This document shows positions 27,925 through 36,522 of a DNA stretch of 64,000 nt, piece after piece (position 1 is the stretch's first letter; every line of letters starts with the position of its first letter). Where the stretch lies: assembly GCF_003205875.1 (NCBI RefSeq), contig NZ_PUBZ01000011.1, forward strand, positions 1-64,000. Reading direction: 5' to 3'. Source of the DNA: Herpetosiphon llansteffanensis (lineage in GTDB: Bacteria; Chloroflexota; Chloroflexia; Chloroflexales; Herpetosiphonaceae). The notes under the pieces were generated by a model that saw only the letters and a list, made by a program, of their open reading frames with translations, ran no database searches and was not told the origin of the DNA. Made by a program: the position numbers and the translations under genes.

Positions 27925-29478
27925 TTATTGGCCAGCAATCAGTGGCGCAGCATTGGCAACGAAGGCTTCAAGTGCCTTGATCGTTGTTTCCATTGGGCGA
28001 GTAAAGTATGGTGAGTAGAGACCAATTACCAACATCAAAATACAGAGTGGCAACAAAATCGCTACTTCACGCCGAGTCAAGTCGCTCAGGTGTGGCGTAC
28101 GGCGTTCGCTAAATGGCCCCGAAGCAATGCCTTGGAACATTTTGAGCAAATAGACCGCTGCCAAAATCACGCCAACTGCGGCAAACGCGGTAAACGTCCA
28201 GCCAATTGGCGAATCGAATGCGCCGAGCATAATCAAGAATTCGCCAACGAAGCCGTTCAAGCCGGGCAAGCCGACTGAGGCCATCGTGGCAAATAACAGG
28301 AAGTAGACAAACACCGGCACAACTTTCCACAAACCGCCGTAATCGGCCAATTCGCGGGTGTGAGTGCGTTCGTAAACCATCCCGATCAGCAAGAACAATG
28401 CGCCAGTGCTCAACCCGTGGTTGATCATTTGCAACACTGCGCCTTGCAAACCAACTTCATTCAGCGCGAAAATCCCCAACACGATAAAGCCCATGTGGCT
28501 AACTGATGAATAGGCAACCAGCTTTTTAATATCGCTTTGGGCATACGAAAGCACTGCGCCATAGATGATCCCGATCACTGCCAGCAAGGCAATAGGTCGT
28601 GCCCATTCTTGGGCAACTTGCGGGAACAACTGCACGCAGAAGCGAATCATGCCGTAGCCACCCATCTTTAGCAGCACTGCCGCCAGAATCACTGAGCCAG
28701 CGGTTGGTGCTTCAACGTGCGCATCAGGCAACCACGTGTGGACAGGCCACAATGGCACTTTGACCGCAAACGCCACGAAGAACGAGAGGAACAGCAATTT
28801 CAATTCGGTATCCGACAAGCCAAATTGATTGATATTGGCCATCAAGGTTTGCACCTGGAAGGCCGTATCGGTTGGCAAGCCTTGTTGCGCCAAATATTTG
28901 TAATTGAGCAAGCCCAAGGCAATAATGCCGATCAACATAAACACCGAGGCAGCGAAGGTATACAAGAAGAACTTCACTGTGGCGTAAATGCGGCGCTTGC
29001 CACCCCAAATCCCAATCAAGAAATACATTGGAATCAGGGTAAATTCCCAGAAGATATAGAACAAGAACAGGTCTTGGGCGAGAAACACGCCCAACATACC
29101 AGTTTCTTGCAACAGAATCAGCATCAAGAAGTTGTTGGTTTTGTCTTCAACATTCCAGGCACTCCAAATTGCCAATGGCGTGATGAAGGTTGTTAGCAAC
29201 ACCAACCACAAACTAATCCCATCAAGACCCAACTCGTAGCGCACGCCCCAATCCGGAATCCAGCTGAAATATTCGTAGAACTGGAGGCCGGCGGCATCGT
29301 ACTTGAAATTGAACAAAAGTGGCAATGACACGGCGAAAACGAGTGTGCTCCAGCCCAAGGCAAAAATTCGGGCTGCTCCGCGTTGGCCGCGCATAAACGC
29401 CAGGATGATCGCACCGACGGCGGGTAAAAACACCACCAACGATAAGATCGTAAAACCTAAGTCGTTTGTATTCGTCAA
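27925..29478 (-). CDS. nuoM: NADH-quinone oxidoreductase subunit M
   Basis: A 517-aa antiporter-like subunit of complex I. Conserved parts: LFYIFWEFTLIPMYFLIGIW (channel Glu), FAVKVPLWPVHTWLPDAHVE (channel Lys and the HTWLPDAH signature of the Mrp-like subunits), SVSHMGFIVLGI. About 14 transmembrane helices. AAGGAG lies before its ATG, 46 bp after nuoL. It forms the middle of the proton-pumping arm between NuoL and NuoN. Confidence 0.96.
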   Translation of the reverse strand: MTNTNDLGFTILSLVVFLPAVGAIILAFMRGQRGAARIFALGWSTLVFAVSLPLLFNFKYDAAGLQFYEYFSWIPDWGVRYELGLDGISLWLVLLTTFITPLAIWSAWNVEDKTNNFLMLILLQETGMLGVFLAQDLFLFYIFWEFTLIPMYFLIGIWGGKRRIYATVKFFLYTFAASVFMLIGIIALGLLNYKYLAQQGLPTDTAFQVQTLMANINQFGLSDTELKLLFLSFFVAFAVKVPLWPVHTWLPDAHVEAPTAGSVILAAVLLKMGGYGMIRFCVQLFPQVAQEWARPIALLAVIGIIYGAVLSYAQSDIKKLVAYSSVSHMGFIVLGIFALNEVGLQGAVLQMINHGLSTGALFLLIGMVYERTHTRELADYGGLWKVVPVFVYFLLFATMASVGLPGLNGFVGEFLIMLGAFDSPIGWTFTAFAAVGVILAAVYLLKMFQGIASGPFSERRTPHLSDLTRREVAILLPLCILMLVIGLYSPYFTRPMETTIKALEAFVANAAPLIAGQ

Positions 29479-29524
29479 GGGTTACTCCTTGTGAAGAAAC
29501 AAGCCGTAGCCTGCGCTTCACGTC

Positions 29525-31576
29525 CTAGCGCAACGCAAAGAAGCCAAGCACGATCACCACACCGATCACAAACATCAGTGCATACGAGCGTACATAGCCC
29601 GATTGGAACGTTCGCAAGCCGCGACCCGACAAGCCAACAAGCTCTGCCGTGCCATTAACGATGCCATCAATGATTTTGACATCGAAGAACTTACCAAAGA
29701 AACTGGCCAAGGCCTTGTAGGGCTTGACTAAAACAGCGTTGTACAAGGCATCAAAGCCCCATTTTTCCTCAAGGATGGCGTAAAAATCGCCGCCCCAGTG
29801 GTGCAATAGGTCGCGTTGGTTGGGTTTGATGCGCTTGTTTTTGGCTGCCCATTGATAGAGGTAGAAGCCCGCTGCAAAGGCAAGCAAACCTAAGATCGTC
29901 ACAATTGCGGCGATATTAAGGTGAAACTTCGCAGCTTCTTCTTCGACGATTGGCTCAAGCCAGGTGGTCAGTGGATGCCAGCCAGGCACATTGATCAAAC
30001 CACTTGCAAGCGTCAACAGGGCCAAGCCGATCAACGGTGCAGTCATCCAACGGCTGCTTTCGTGCGCATGAATGTGTTGATCGCGTTGTTCGCCAAAGAA
30101 GACCATTGAGATTTGGCGACCCATGTAGAACGAAGTTAAAACTGCGCCCACAATCAACAATATGCCAACCGTGCGATGATCGTGATCGAAAGCATGGCCA
30201 ATAATTTCGTCTTTCGACCAGAAACCTGAAACCAACGGGAAGCCAATCAAGCCCATCGTGCCGACGATATACGTCCAGAAGGTAACAGGCATTTTCTTGC
30301 GCAACCCGCCCATTTTGCGCATATCTTGTTCGTTGCCAAAGCCGTGAATCACTGAGCCAGAGCCAAGGAACAAGAGCGCTTTGAAAATCCCGTGGGTCAG
30401 CAGGTGGAACATCGCGGCAACGTATGCTCCCATACCTACAGCTGCCACCATAAAGCCCAATTGCGAAACAGTCGAGAAGGCCAGCACCTTCTTGATGTCG
30501 TATTGACCGAGCGCAATCGAAGCAGCGACCAACGCCGTTGCAACCCCAATAAAGGTTACGGTGCTTTGGACAGATGGCGCTAATTCAAAGATTGGGTGGG
30601 TGCGAATCATCAAGTACACGCCAGCAGTAACCATCGTCGCGGCGTGAATCAAGGCTGAAACTGGGGTTGGGCCAGCCATTGCATCGGGCAACCAAACAAA
30701 CAGCGGAATTTGCGCCGATTTACCGGTTACGCCAAGCAACAGCATAAAGGCAATCGCCCCAGCCGCCGTGTATTGCGTGCCCATAAAGAAGGTGCTGTAT
30801 TGTTGCAGCGAAAAGACCGTGCCTTGATCCAAGACTTCGCGGAAGATCAATGAATGCAAGAACGTGCCATCGGGCTTGCGCGCCAAGGCATAAATTGCAA
30901 ACATCGCCATCAACAAGCCAAAGTCGCCAACCCGGTTGGTGACAAACGCTTTGACTGAAGCCCACGGTGGGTCGCGTTGTTCAAACCAGAAGCCAATCAG
31001 CAAGAACGAACACAAGCCCACACCTTCCCAACCCAAGAACAGCATCACAAAGTTGTTGCCCATCACGAGCATCAACATTGCCACAATAAACAGGTTGAGG
31101 TAGACGAAAAAGCGGGTTGGGCGTTCGTCGTGGCTCATATAGCCAATCGCATAGAGGTGAATCAACGTCCCTACGCCAGTGACCAAGAGCATCATGGTGA
31201 CTGAAAGTTGGTCGATCAAGAAGCCGAAGGGAATTTTCAGATCGCCAAAGGCCATCCAGTTCCAATAGGTTACGTCAAACCAACGATTATTTTCGCCCAA
31301 CGTGGTTGGGGCAGGCATGCCCAGCAACTCAATCAGCGTTACGAGGGTTAGCACAAAGCCCAAACCAACCATCAGGCTGGCAATCAAGCCAGAGCGTTTT
31401 GCGGTTGGGTTATCGCCATGGCCGTGGTGCGCGTCAGCGTGGCCATGCCCGTGATCATGCCCGTGGTCGTGGTGAGCGTTGGCACGGCTACGCCGCAAAT
31501 CGTTCAACCCCAACAGGGTATTGATCACGACACCGAGCAGTGGCAGCAACGGCACAAGCCAAATTAATTCCGCCAT
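29525..31576 (-). CDS. nuoL: NADH-quinone oxidoreductase subunit L
   Basis: A 683-aa antiporter-like subunit at the far end of the complex I membrane arm. Signature MLFLGWEGVGLCSFLLIGFW, then FVWLPDAMAGPTPVSALIHA and HLLTHGIFKALLFLGSGSVI, and the C-terminal lateral helix region. A His-rich loop (about residues 30-55, HDHGHDHGHGHADAHHGHGD) after the first helix is unusual for NuoL and could bind metal. I use the ATG at 31576 (GGAG 6 bp before it) rather than the frame-open ATG at 31609. Confidence 0.95.
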   Translation of the reverse strand: MAELIWLVPLLPLLGVVINTLLGLNDLRRSRANAHHDHGHDHGHGHADAHHGHGDNPTAKRSGLIASLMVGLGFVLTLVTLIELLGMPAPTTLGENNRWFDVTYWNWMAFGDLKIPFGFLIDQLSVTMMLLVTGVGTLIHLYAIGYMSHDERPTRFFVYLNLFIVAMLMLVMGNNFVMLFLGWEGVGLCSFLLIGFWFEQRDPPWASVKAFVTNRVGDFGLLMAMFAIYALARKPDGTFLHSLIFREVLDQGTVFSLQQYSTFFMGTQYTAAGAIAFMLLLGVTGKSAQIPLFVWLPDAMAGPTPVSALIHAATMVTAGVYLMIRTHPIFELAPSVQSTVTFIGVATALVAASIALGQYDIKKVLAFSTVSQLGFMVAAVGMGAYVAAMFHLLTHGIFKALLFLGSGSVIHGFGNEQDMRKMGGLRKKMPVTFWTYIVGTMGLIGFPLVSGFWSKDEIIGHAFDHDHRTVGILLIVGAVLTSFYMGRQISMVFFGEQRDQHIHAHESSRWMTAPLIGLALLTLASGLINVPGWHPLTTWLEPIVEEEAAKFHLNIAAIVTILGLLAFAAGFYLYQWAAKNKRIKPNQRDLLHHWGGDFYAILEEKWGFDALYNAVLVKPYKALASFFGKFFDVKIIDGIVNGTAELVGLSGRGLRTFQSGYVRSYALMFVIGVVIVLGFFALR

Positions 31577-31618
31577 AAGTTCTCCAGTAGACACTTCGGC
31601 AAGGTGCAAGGCCGTTGC

Positions 31619-31921
31619 CTAGCCCTTGAGCGTATTCACGTCATCAATATTGGTGGTCTTTTTGGCACGGAAAATCGACACCAACAGCGCCAAACCAACT
31701 GCGACTTCTGCCGCAGCGACTGCAATCACGAAAAATGTCATAATTTGGCCATCGCTCTCAGCACGCGCGCGGCTAAAAGCAATTAACGCCAAATTGGCCG
31801 AATTGAGCATCAACTCAACCGACATAAACATGATGATTACATTGCGGCGCACCAAGACCCCAACAACTCCAATCGTAAACAGAATTGCACTCAGCAATAC
31901 ATAGGCATTGGTTGAAATCAC
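31619..31921 (-). CDS. nuoK: NADH-quinone oxidoreductase subunit K
   Basis: A 100-aa three-helix membrane subunit of complex I. The family pattern [35 protein letters not shown] is obvious in outline (only parts quoted here), with the conserved Glu of SVELML and a second Glu in [11 protein letters not shown] that lie on the proton path. It overlaps the end of nuoJ by 4 bp (ATGA), so the two are translationally coupled. Confidence 0.95.
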   Translation of the reverse strand: MISTNAYVLLSAILFTIGVVGVLVRRNVIIMFMSVELMLNSANLALIAFSRARAESDGQIMTFFVIAVAAAEVAVGLALLVSIFRAKKTTNIDDVNTLKG

Positions 31922-32442
31922 GATTGGCGCTCCTCGCGGGCAACCACCCGCCGACGGGTCAGCACAACTGTCCCGACTACTGCAATCAAGAGCAGAATAG
32001 AAATGACTTCAAAGGGCAAGAGATAGGTGCTAAACAATTTGGCGCTGATCGTGGTTGGTGCGCCAATATTGGTCGCATCAGCAACTGGTGCGTCGATCAG
32101 CTTGGTGCCACGATAGGCCACATAGCCAATCTCGGCCAACAATGCCACCCCAAGGATGAGGCCAGCTGGCTTTTGCCAACCAATCTTCTCCTCGCCAAGC
32201 TCAGCATTTTCAGCGCCTAAGAGCATGATCACGAATAGGAAGAGCACCATAATCGCGCCAGCATAAACCGTCACTTGAACTGCACCGAGAAACGGCGCGC
32301 GCAGCAAAAAATATAAAATGGCGACCGAGCAGAAATTCAAAATCAAAAACAGCGCACTATGCACTGCATTGCTGCTCAGCACCATTGCCAAGGCTGCCCC
32401 CACCGCCACAATGGCCGTGGTGATAAACAAAAATGTTTCCAT
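31918..32442 (-). CDS. nuoJ: NADH-quinone oxidoreductase subunit J
   Basis: A 174-aa membrane subunit of complex I with five helices; [20 protein letters not shown] and the pi-bulge helix [20 protein letters not shown] are typical of NuoJ. I place the start at ATG 32442, preceded by GGGAG; the open frame runs to 32508 through the repeat-rich spacer, and those residues do not match the family. The 179-bp gap to nuoI is filled by GGATGAA-type repeats. Confidence 0.92.
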   Translation of the reverse strand: METFLFITTAIVAVGAALAMVLSSNAVHSALFLILNFCSVAILYFLLRAPFLGAVQVTVYAGAIMVLFLFVIMLLGAENAELGEEKIGWQKPAGLILGVALLAEIGYVAYRGTKLIDAPVADATNIGAPTTISAKLFSTYLLPFEVISILLLIAVVGTVVLTRRRVVAREERQS

Positions 32443-32621
32443 GGACACTCCCAGATAAAGGATGAAGGATGAAGGATGAAATTCAAACCCCGTTGGCACG
32501 CCCTTCACACTTTGAACCGTTGGCTACCCTAAGCTATAAAGTAGAAGCTTGGGCGCAGAGGAAGCAAATTCAGCCTCGATTAGCCCATCCTTCATACTTC
32601 ATCCTTCATACTTCATACCTT
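32443..32621. repeat. GGATGAA-type repeats between nuoI and nuoJ
   Basis: AAGGATGAAGGATGAAGGATG at 32457-32477 is mirrored by a run of TTCATACTTCATCC words at 32587-32620, so the spacer can fold on itself. Insertion of this repeat inside an operon suggests it is tolerated in, and perhaps processed from, the nuo transcript. Confidence 0.6.
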
Positions 32622-33128
32622 TTATAGGTCTATTTGGGCCGGTGGGTTAAGTTGTTTGCCAGTTTGTTGCAAGACTGGTGGCACTTCGCCGTGGCCTTTA
32701 TCGACCGGCACCAACAACATATCTTGGGTATAGATCGAGGCGCGGCGGTCGTAGAAGGCTAATTCATATTGGTGCTCAAGCACAATTGCGTTGGTTGGGC
32801 AGGCATCTTCGCAGTAGCCACAAAAAATACAACGCAACATATTAATTTCATACACCGCAGCATGACGCTCGCCTGCAGAACGTGGATTAGCCGGATCGTT
32901 CTGGCCAGGCACAACATAAATTGCATCAGCAGGACAAGCTGCCGCACACAGCGAACACCCAATACACCGCTCTAAACCATTAGCAAAACGCTTCAGTTCA
33001 TGCCGCCCCCGGAAGCGCTCGCGGACAGGCCGTTTGACCTCAGGATATTCAACGGTCACAGGCTTTTTGAAGAGATATTTCGCCGTGGTTTTGAGACCCT
33101 TAAAATAGGCCATCGTTCCTTTCAGCAT
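32622..33128 (-). CDS. nuoI: NADH-quinone oxidoreductase subunit I
   Basis: A 168-aa iron-sulfur subunit linking the peripheral and membrane arms of complex I. It has two 4Fe-4S motifs: CIGCSLCAAACP (Cys55, 58, 61, 65) and CIFCGYCEDACP (Cys100, 103, 106, 110), which carry clusters N6a and N6b to N2. AAAGGAA stands before the ATG at 33128. It is the first gene of the block here; nuoA to nuoH are not upstream, so complex I genes are split between loci. Confidence 0.95.
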   Translation of the reverse strand: MLKGTMAYFKGLKTTAKYLFKKPVTVEYPEVKRPVRERFRGRHELKRFANGLERCIGCSLCAAACPADAIYVVPGQNDPANPRSAGERHAAVYEINMLRCIFCGYCEDACPTNAIVLEHQYELAFYDRRASIYTQDMLLVPVDKGHGEVPPVLQQTGKQLNPPAQIDL

Positions 33129-33621
33129 TGGCGATTCCTTTCTCGGTGCGTGACTCCCATGGCGTTCACGCCAAAACCGCCACTGTGCGTCAAGCGGCGG
33201 TGCAATGTTTTTCGAATCGGTGCCGTCGCGGGCGTGTTTATTTTATCACAATCTCTTGATAAGCCAAACAGGCAGGGGAAGGGATGAAAAGAAGAACATA
33301 GAACAGAGAGCATAGAACATAGGGCTAAGGATGAAGTATGAAGGATGAGGGATGAAAACAAAAGTCAAAAGTCAAAAGTCAGAAATCAGAAATCAGAACA
33401 GAGAGCATAGAAAAGGATGAGGGATGAAATATCAAATCAAAGGTCAAAACTCAAAAATCAAAAGCGGGAGCAAAAAAAGCTATTAGCTGGGCTATCGGAA
33501 TGTTTTTTAGGATGAAATTCATTCGCAATAGCCTACAGCCTATAGCCTATAGCCTCATACTTCGTGTCCTTCGTGGATCAAAATTAATATGCTCTATGCT
33601 CTCTGTTCTATGTTCTCTACT
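33129..33621. repeat. repeat-rich spacer between nuoI and the CobW-family gene
   Basis: No gene is supported. The nuoI promoter must lie near 33140-33260 but I cannot fix it. From 33280 to 33620 the spacer is made of the same word families as the other repeat spacers: AAGGATGAAGTATGAAGGATG (33325-33345), repeated AAAGTCAAAAGTCA words (33360-33390), TAGCCTATAGCCTATAGCCT (near 33530-33550), CTTCGTGTCCTTCGTGG and CTCTGTTCTATGTTCTC near 33600. Confidence 0.6.
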
Positions 33622-34818
33622 CTACAGTTCATTCCAACCAGCGAATGGATCATCGATGTGCCAACATTCGGCTGGTTGCTGCCATTCTTGATCGCTGACC
33701 AAACAGGCATCTAATTGCGGTTGCAACCAGCTTTGATCAAAATCTTGGCCAATAAAGACTAATTCTTGGCGACGATCACCAACCTGTGCATCCCACAAGG
33801 CCTCGATTTCGGCGCGCTCCTCGGCGGTTTCTGGCCACTCGCTTTGCTCGCTATCGGCCCACCATTCGCCAGCTGGCTCGACGCGACAATTTTGACCCGC
33901 CTGCGAGAGCAAGCCAGCAGTCGTTGGCTGCGAAATAACCCAAAAGAAGCCTTTGGCCCGAATCACGCCAGGCCAATCGCTATTCACAAATTCCCAAAAA
34001 CGTTGGGCCGAAAATGGCCGTCGTGCCCGATAAACCCAGCTGCGAATGCCATATTCCTCAGTTTCGGGCGTGTGCTCACCACGCAATTCGGCTAGCCAGC
34101 CAGGCGCAGCGCTCGCTTGATCAAAATCAAACAAGCCAGTATTGAGAATTTCATGCAGTGGCACGTTGCCATTGGTTGCATGCACAATTTTAGCCTGCGG
34201 ATTAAGCGTGGTCAATAATTCGTGCAAATGCGTTAGCTCTGCGGCACTAATCAAATCAGTTTTGTTAATTACCAGCACATTGCAAAACTCAACTTGATCG
34301 ATCAATAAATCAACCAAGGTGCGTTCGTCAGCTTCATCAATTGCCAAATCGCGGTCGCGCAAATCGTGGGCAGCATTGAAATCGTGCAAAAAATTAAGTG
34401 CATCAACCACCGTCACTAACGTATCGAGCTTGGCAATTTCGCCCAAACTTACCCCAGATTCATCCTCGAAGGTAAAGGTTTCGGCCACAGGCAAGGGTTC
34501 GGAGATGCCTGTTGATTCAATGAGCAGATAATCGAAACGCCCAGCGCGAGCCAATTTGCCAACTTCCAGCAACAAATCTTCGCGCAGCGTGCAGCAAATA
34601 CAGCCATTGCTGAGCTCGACCAATTGTTCTTCAACCCGATTGAGCGCCAGATCGCCTTGGCCCACCAAGCGAGCATCGATATTGACTTCGCTCATATCAT
34701 TCACGATAACTGCAACCCGCAGCCCCTCGCGATTGGCCAAAATATGATTTAATAACGTGGTTTTTCCAGCCCCGAGAAACCCAGAAAGCACAGTAACCGG
34801 AAGCGGCAACTTCGACAT
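33622..34818 (-). CDS. CobW/COG0523-family GTPase, probable zinc chaperone
   Basis: A 398-aa G3E GTPase. Walker A GFLGAGKT (13-20); metal-binding CxCC motif in [10 protein letters not shown] (Cys73, 75, 76); guanine-specificity motif NKTD; C-terminal CobW domain with [11 protein letters not shown]. These proteins load metal onto client enzymes, most often during zinc shortage. A candidate Zur-type operator (34843-34857) sits on its promoter, which supports the zinc role (YciC/ZagA-like) over a cobalamin role. No cobalamin genes are near. It stands alone and is divergent from the tRNA genes. Confidence 0.88.
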   Translation of the reverse strand: MSKLPLPVTVLSGFLGAGKTTLLNHILANREGLRVAVIVNDMSEVNIDARLVGQGDLALNRVEEQLVELSNGCICCTLREDLLLEVGKLARAGRFDYLLIESTGISEPLPVAETFTFEDESGVSLGEIAKLDTLVTVVDALNFLHDFNAAHDLRDRDLAIDEADERTLVDLLIDQVEFCNVLVINKTDLISAAELTHLHELLTTLNPQAKIVHATNGNVPLHEILNTGLFDFDQASAAPGWLAELRGEHTPETEEYGIRSWVYRARRPFSAQRFWEFVNSDWPGVIRAKGFFWVISQPTTAGLLSQAGQNCRVEPAGEWWADSEQSEWPETAEERAEIEALWDAQVGDRRQELVFIGQDFDQSWLQPQLDACLVSDQEWQQPAECWHIDDPFAGWNEL

Positions 34819-34842
34819 GGAATATAATCCTTACGTAATTAT

Positions 34843-34857
34843 TGATACCATGTATCA
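34843..34857. promoter_or_regulatory. candidate Zur-type operator
   Basis: Palindrome TGATACCATGTATCA, arms TGATAC/GTATCA around 3 bp, similar to the TGATAATNATTATCA box of cyanobacterial Zur. It touches the -10 hexamer of the CobW-family gene promoter and covers the expected transcription start, where a repressor would block initiation. Confidence 0.5.
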
Positions 34858-34883
34858 TTATAATCGATTTTTGAATTCGTCAA
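34857..34883 (-). promoter_or_regulatory. promoter of the CobW-family gene
   Basis: On the minus strand: TTGACG (34878-34883), a short 15-bp spacer, and a perfect TATAAT (34857-34862). The -35 lies only 7 bp from the -35 of the divergent tRNA promoter. Confidence 0.6.
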
Positions 34884-34890
34884 GCACCAT

Positions 34891-34919
34891 TTGACAAAAC
34901 CAGCGAATTAGGCTATACT
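34891..34919 (+). promoter_or_regulatory. strong promoter of the tRNA-Asn pair
   Basis: Consensus TTGACA (34891-34896), 17-bp spacer, TATACT (34914-34919), with the first tRNA beginning 40 bp downstream of the -10. Confidence 0.8.
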
Positions 34920-34958
34920 TCAGCACTGTTGAACGGCGTTTGCGTCGTAACTGAATAA

Positions 34959-35034
34959 TCCCTGATAGCTCAGTTGGTAGAGCAATTGACTGTTAATCAA
35001 TGGGTCCTAGGTTCGAGTCCTAGTCAGGGAGCCA
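34959..35034 (+). tRNA. tRNA-Asn (GUU), copy 1
   Basis: 76 nt with an encoded CCA end. Acceptor stem TCCCTGA / TCAGGGA, D-loop AGCTCAGTTGGTAGAGC, anticodon GTT at 34992-34994 in loop CTGTTAA, T-arm with GTTCGAGTCC. The anticodon stem (TTGA/TCAA) differs from copy 2. Confidence 0.96.
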
Positions 35035-35055
35035 CTTCTTTTTACAAATGCATAA

Positions 35056-35131
35056 TCCCTGATAGCTCAGTTGGTAGAGCGGTTGACTGTTAATCAGCAT
35101 GTCCTAGGTTCGAGTCCTAGTCAGGGAGCCA
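35056..35131 (+). tRNA. tRNA-Asn (GUU), copy 2
   Basis: 76 nt with encoded CCA, 21 bp after copy 1 and on the same transcript. It is identical to copy 1 in the acceptor, D and T arms and differs in the anticodon stem flanks and variable loop (GCATG instead of AATGG). The phage-like region begins just beyond its 3' end, so this 3' half is the likely attachment site. Confidence 0.96.
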
Positions 35132-35136
35132 CAATC

Positions 35137-35174
35137 GACAAGCGTCCATCTGAGCAATCATTTGGGCGTTTGTC
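35137..35174 (+). terminator. hairpin after the tRNA genes
   Basis: A 12-bp stem with two G-U pairs (GACAAGCGTCCA / TGGGCGTTTGTC) begins 5 bp after tRNA-Asn copy 2. No strong T-run follows, so it may mark the 3' end for processing. Confidence 0.4.
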
Positions 35175-35463
35175 AATTAAGCACAAAAAATAAAGCACTG
35201 CGTGAAACACAGTCGCTTGGTATCAATAAATAATCAGGGATAACCACCTTATTCCTGATTCGGTCAACTGGCAGCGGTAGCATGAATAGCTACCATTCAT
35301 AAAACTGTCTCAGCTTGCCAAGAATCTTGTCCCCTTTATCTATTCAATTGGTAAGGTGCGTTGCTCTTATAGGGGTAACTAGCTTATCGTGGTAAGACTG
35401 GTGAGTGTCGGCAAAACAACTACAGTTTTTACCACAAATAGAACTAGCTCATCTAGCAGGTTT
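35175..35463. other. spacer between tRNA genes and first regulator gene
   Basis: About 290 bp without an open reading frame that I can support and without a recognised RNA. The only structure is the left arm (35437-35454) of an 18-bp perfect inverted repeat whose other arm (35477-35494) lies within the end of the regulator gene. Confidence 0.45.
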
Positions 35464-35494
35464 TTAGGCGGCTGCAAGATGAGCTAGTTCTATT
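35437..35494. repeat. 18-bp perfect inverted repeat at the prophage left end
   Basis: AATAGAACTAGCTCATCT (35437-35454) and its exact reverse complement (35477-35494), separated by 22 bp that include the regulator's stop codon. No T-run follows on either strand. It could be a transcript 3'-end hairpin for the regulator or an integrase arm or core site near the attachment end. Confidence 0.6.
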
Positions 35495-35727
35495 TTAGAT
35501 TCTGGATTTTCCTCAATTTCAACCAAGTCACCAAAATCGGCCAGCGAGATCCCTAACGCCTCACAAAAACGAGCAATTGTATCGCTTGTTAGATTGATAT
35601 AGGGATTGTTTTTGATAGCCGATATTCGAGATTGAGAGATATTTGTAAGCTTGGACAAATCTGTGACTTGGATTTTTCTCCGCCACATAATTTCATCCAA
35701 GTTGTTGCGAAATATCCGTTTGCTCAT
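35464..35727 (-). CDS. Xre-family HTH regulator
   Basis: An 87-aa protein that is almost entirely one Cro/CI-type helix-turn-helix domain: VTDLSKLTNISQSRISAIKN is the HTH core, followed by DTIARFCEALGISLADFGDLV, the usual fourth and fifth helices, and a short acidic tail. It has its own consensus promoter (35754-35782) and an AGGGGG site, unlike the rest of the row, so it may be the constitutive repressor. It is the last of five related minus-strand genes. Its final codons form one arm of an 18-bp inverted repeat. Confidence 0.8.
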   Translation of the reverse strand: MSKRIFRNNLDEIMWRRKIQVTDLSKLTNISQSRISAIKNNPYINLTSDTIARFCEALGISLADFGDLVEIEENPESKIELAHLAAA

Positions 35728-35753
35728 GGCTACCCCCTAATGGAATAGCTGAG

Positions 35754-35782
35754 ATGATAGACTATAGTTGAGATATTGTCAA
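35754..35782 (-). promoter_or_regulatory. promoter of the 35464-35727 regulator
   Basis: On the minus strand: TTGACA (35777-35782), 17-bp spacer, TATCAT (35754-35759), 27 bp before the start codon. Confidence 0.7.
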
Positions 35783-35801
35783 TATAATGGATGAATAGTT
35801 A

Positions 35802-36017
35802 CTATGAAAGGCCGTCAATAACTTCCACAAGTTCATCAGGTTTCACACCTAAAACTTTGCCAATAGCAAGCAGTGTCGAGTAGTTTGCATCATGGCGATC
35901 ATTATTCCAGAGAGAGTACGCAGTTGCTTGGCCAATCTTTGCCTCGCGAGCCAGCTCGGCAGCCGTTTTGATACCTTGTTGCGGGGCTAATTCATTAATT
36001 CTAAATCGTAATAGCAT
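35802..36017 (-). CDS. small Xre-family HTH regulator
   Basis: A 71-aa single HTH domain: TAAELAREAKIGQATAYSLW is the HTH, followed by STLLAIGKVLGVKPDELVEVI. GAGGAG within the first codons of the longer frame points to the ATG at 36017 rather than 36032. The HTH core is nearly identical to the second half of the neighbouring double-HTH protein (TAAELAREAKIGQTTAYKLW), so the two arose by duplication. Located 39 bp after that gene. Likely a phage Cro/CI-like regulator, target unknown. Confidence 0.75.
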   Translation of the reverse strand: MLLRFRINELAPQQGIKTAAELAREAKIGQATAYSLWNNDRHDANYSTLLAIGKVLGVKPDELVEVIDGLS

Positions 36018-36056
36018 TAGCATTCTCCTCATATAAATAATGATGTAAACAATCTC

Positions 36057-36485
36057 TTATTCATGGATGATTAAATCATCAATCTTAACACCTAATGCAT
36101 CAGCTATTGCTATTAAGGTATCGATATTTGGTTGATATGTTGATCCGTCCCATAACTTATAGGCAGTTGTTTGGCCTATTTTAGCCTCACGGGCTAATTC
36201 TGCGGCAGTTGTTATGCCATGTTGCTGCGCAAGTTCTTTGATTCTTAACTTGGCCATAGTTTGATACCCTGCATGTATGTCATCATCGGCTATCTGAGTT
36301 AATAGATCTCCTGGAGAAACCCCGAGGATTGTGCAAACCTTATCCAAAATAGGAAGATCTATGCGTGTTGTATAGCCGCGATAGAGACCTTTGGCAGTAT
36401 TATAGGAAATCTCAGCTTTATCTGCGAGATCTTGGATTGATAATCCCTTAGCTTTAGCCAGTACCCCTATATTCAATATAATCAT
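36057..36485 (-). CDS. double-HTH Xre-family regulator
   Basis: A 142-aa protein made of two complete Xre domains in tandem. Domain 1 (about 1-65: SIQDLADKAEISYNTAKGLY, then LDKVCTILGVSPGDLL) resembles the gene upstream at 36523-36717; domain 2 (about 76-142: TAAELAREAKIGQTTAYKLW, then LIAIADALGVKIDDLI) resembles the gene downstream at 35802-36017. It thus looks like a fusion of copies of its two neighbours. GGAGG stands before the ATG. A built-in pair of HTH units could bind DNA as a pseudo-dimer. Function beyond DNA binding is not known. Confidence 0.78.
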   Translation of the reverse strand: MIILNIGVLAKAKGLSIQDLADKAEISYNTAKGLYRGYTTRIDLPILDKVCTILGVSPGDLLTQIADDDIHAGYQTMAKLRIKELAQQHGITTAAELAREAKIGQTTAYKLWDGSTYQPNIDTLIAIADALGVKIDDLIIHE

Positions 36486-36522
36486 TCATCCTCCGCTACT
36501 CCACAGGCTCCTTTGTGCTTGG

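Noticed and set aside
35240-35310. tRNA-like or small RNA after the tRNA-Asn pair
   Set aside because: No cloverleaf or stable conserved stem could be built; only weak pairings.
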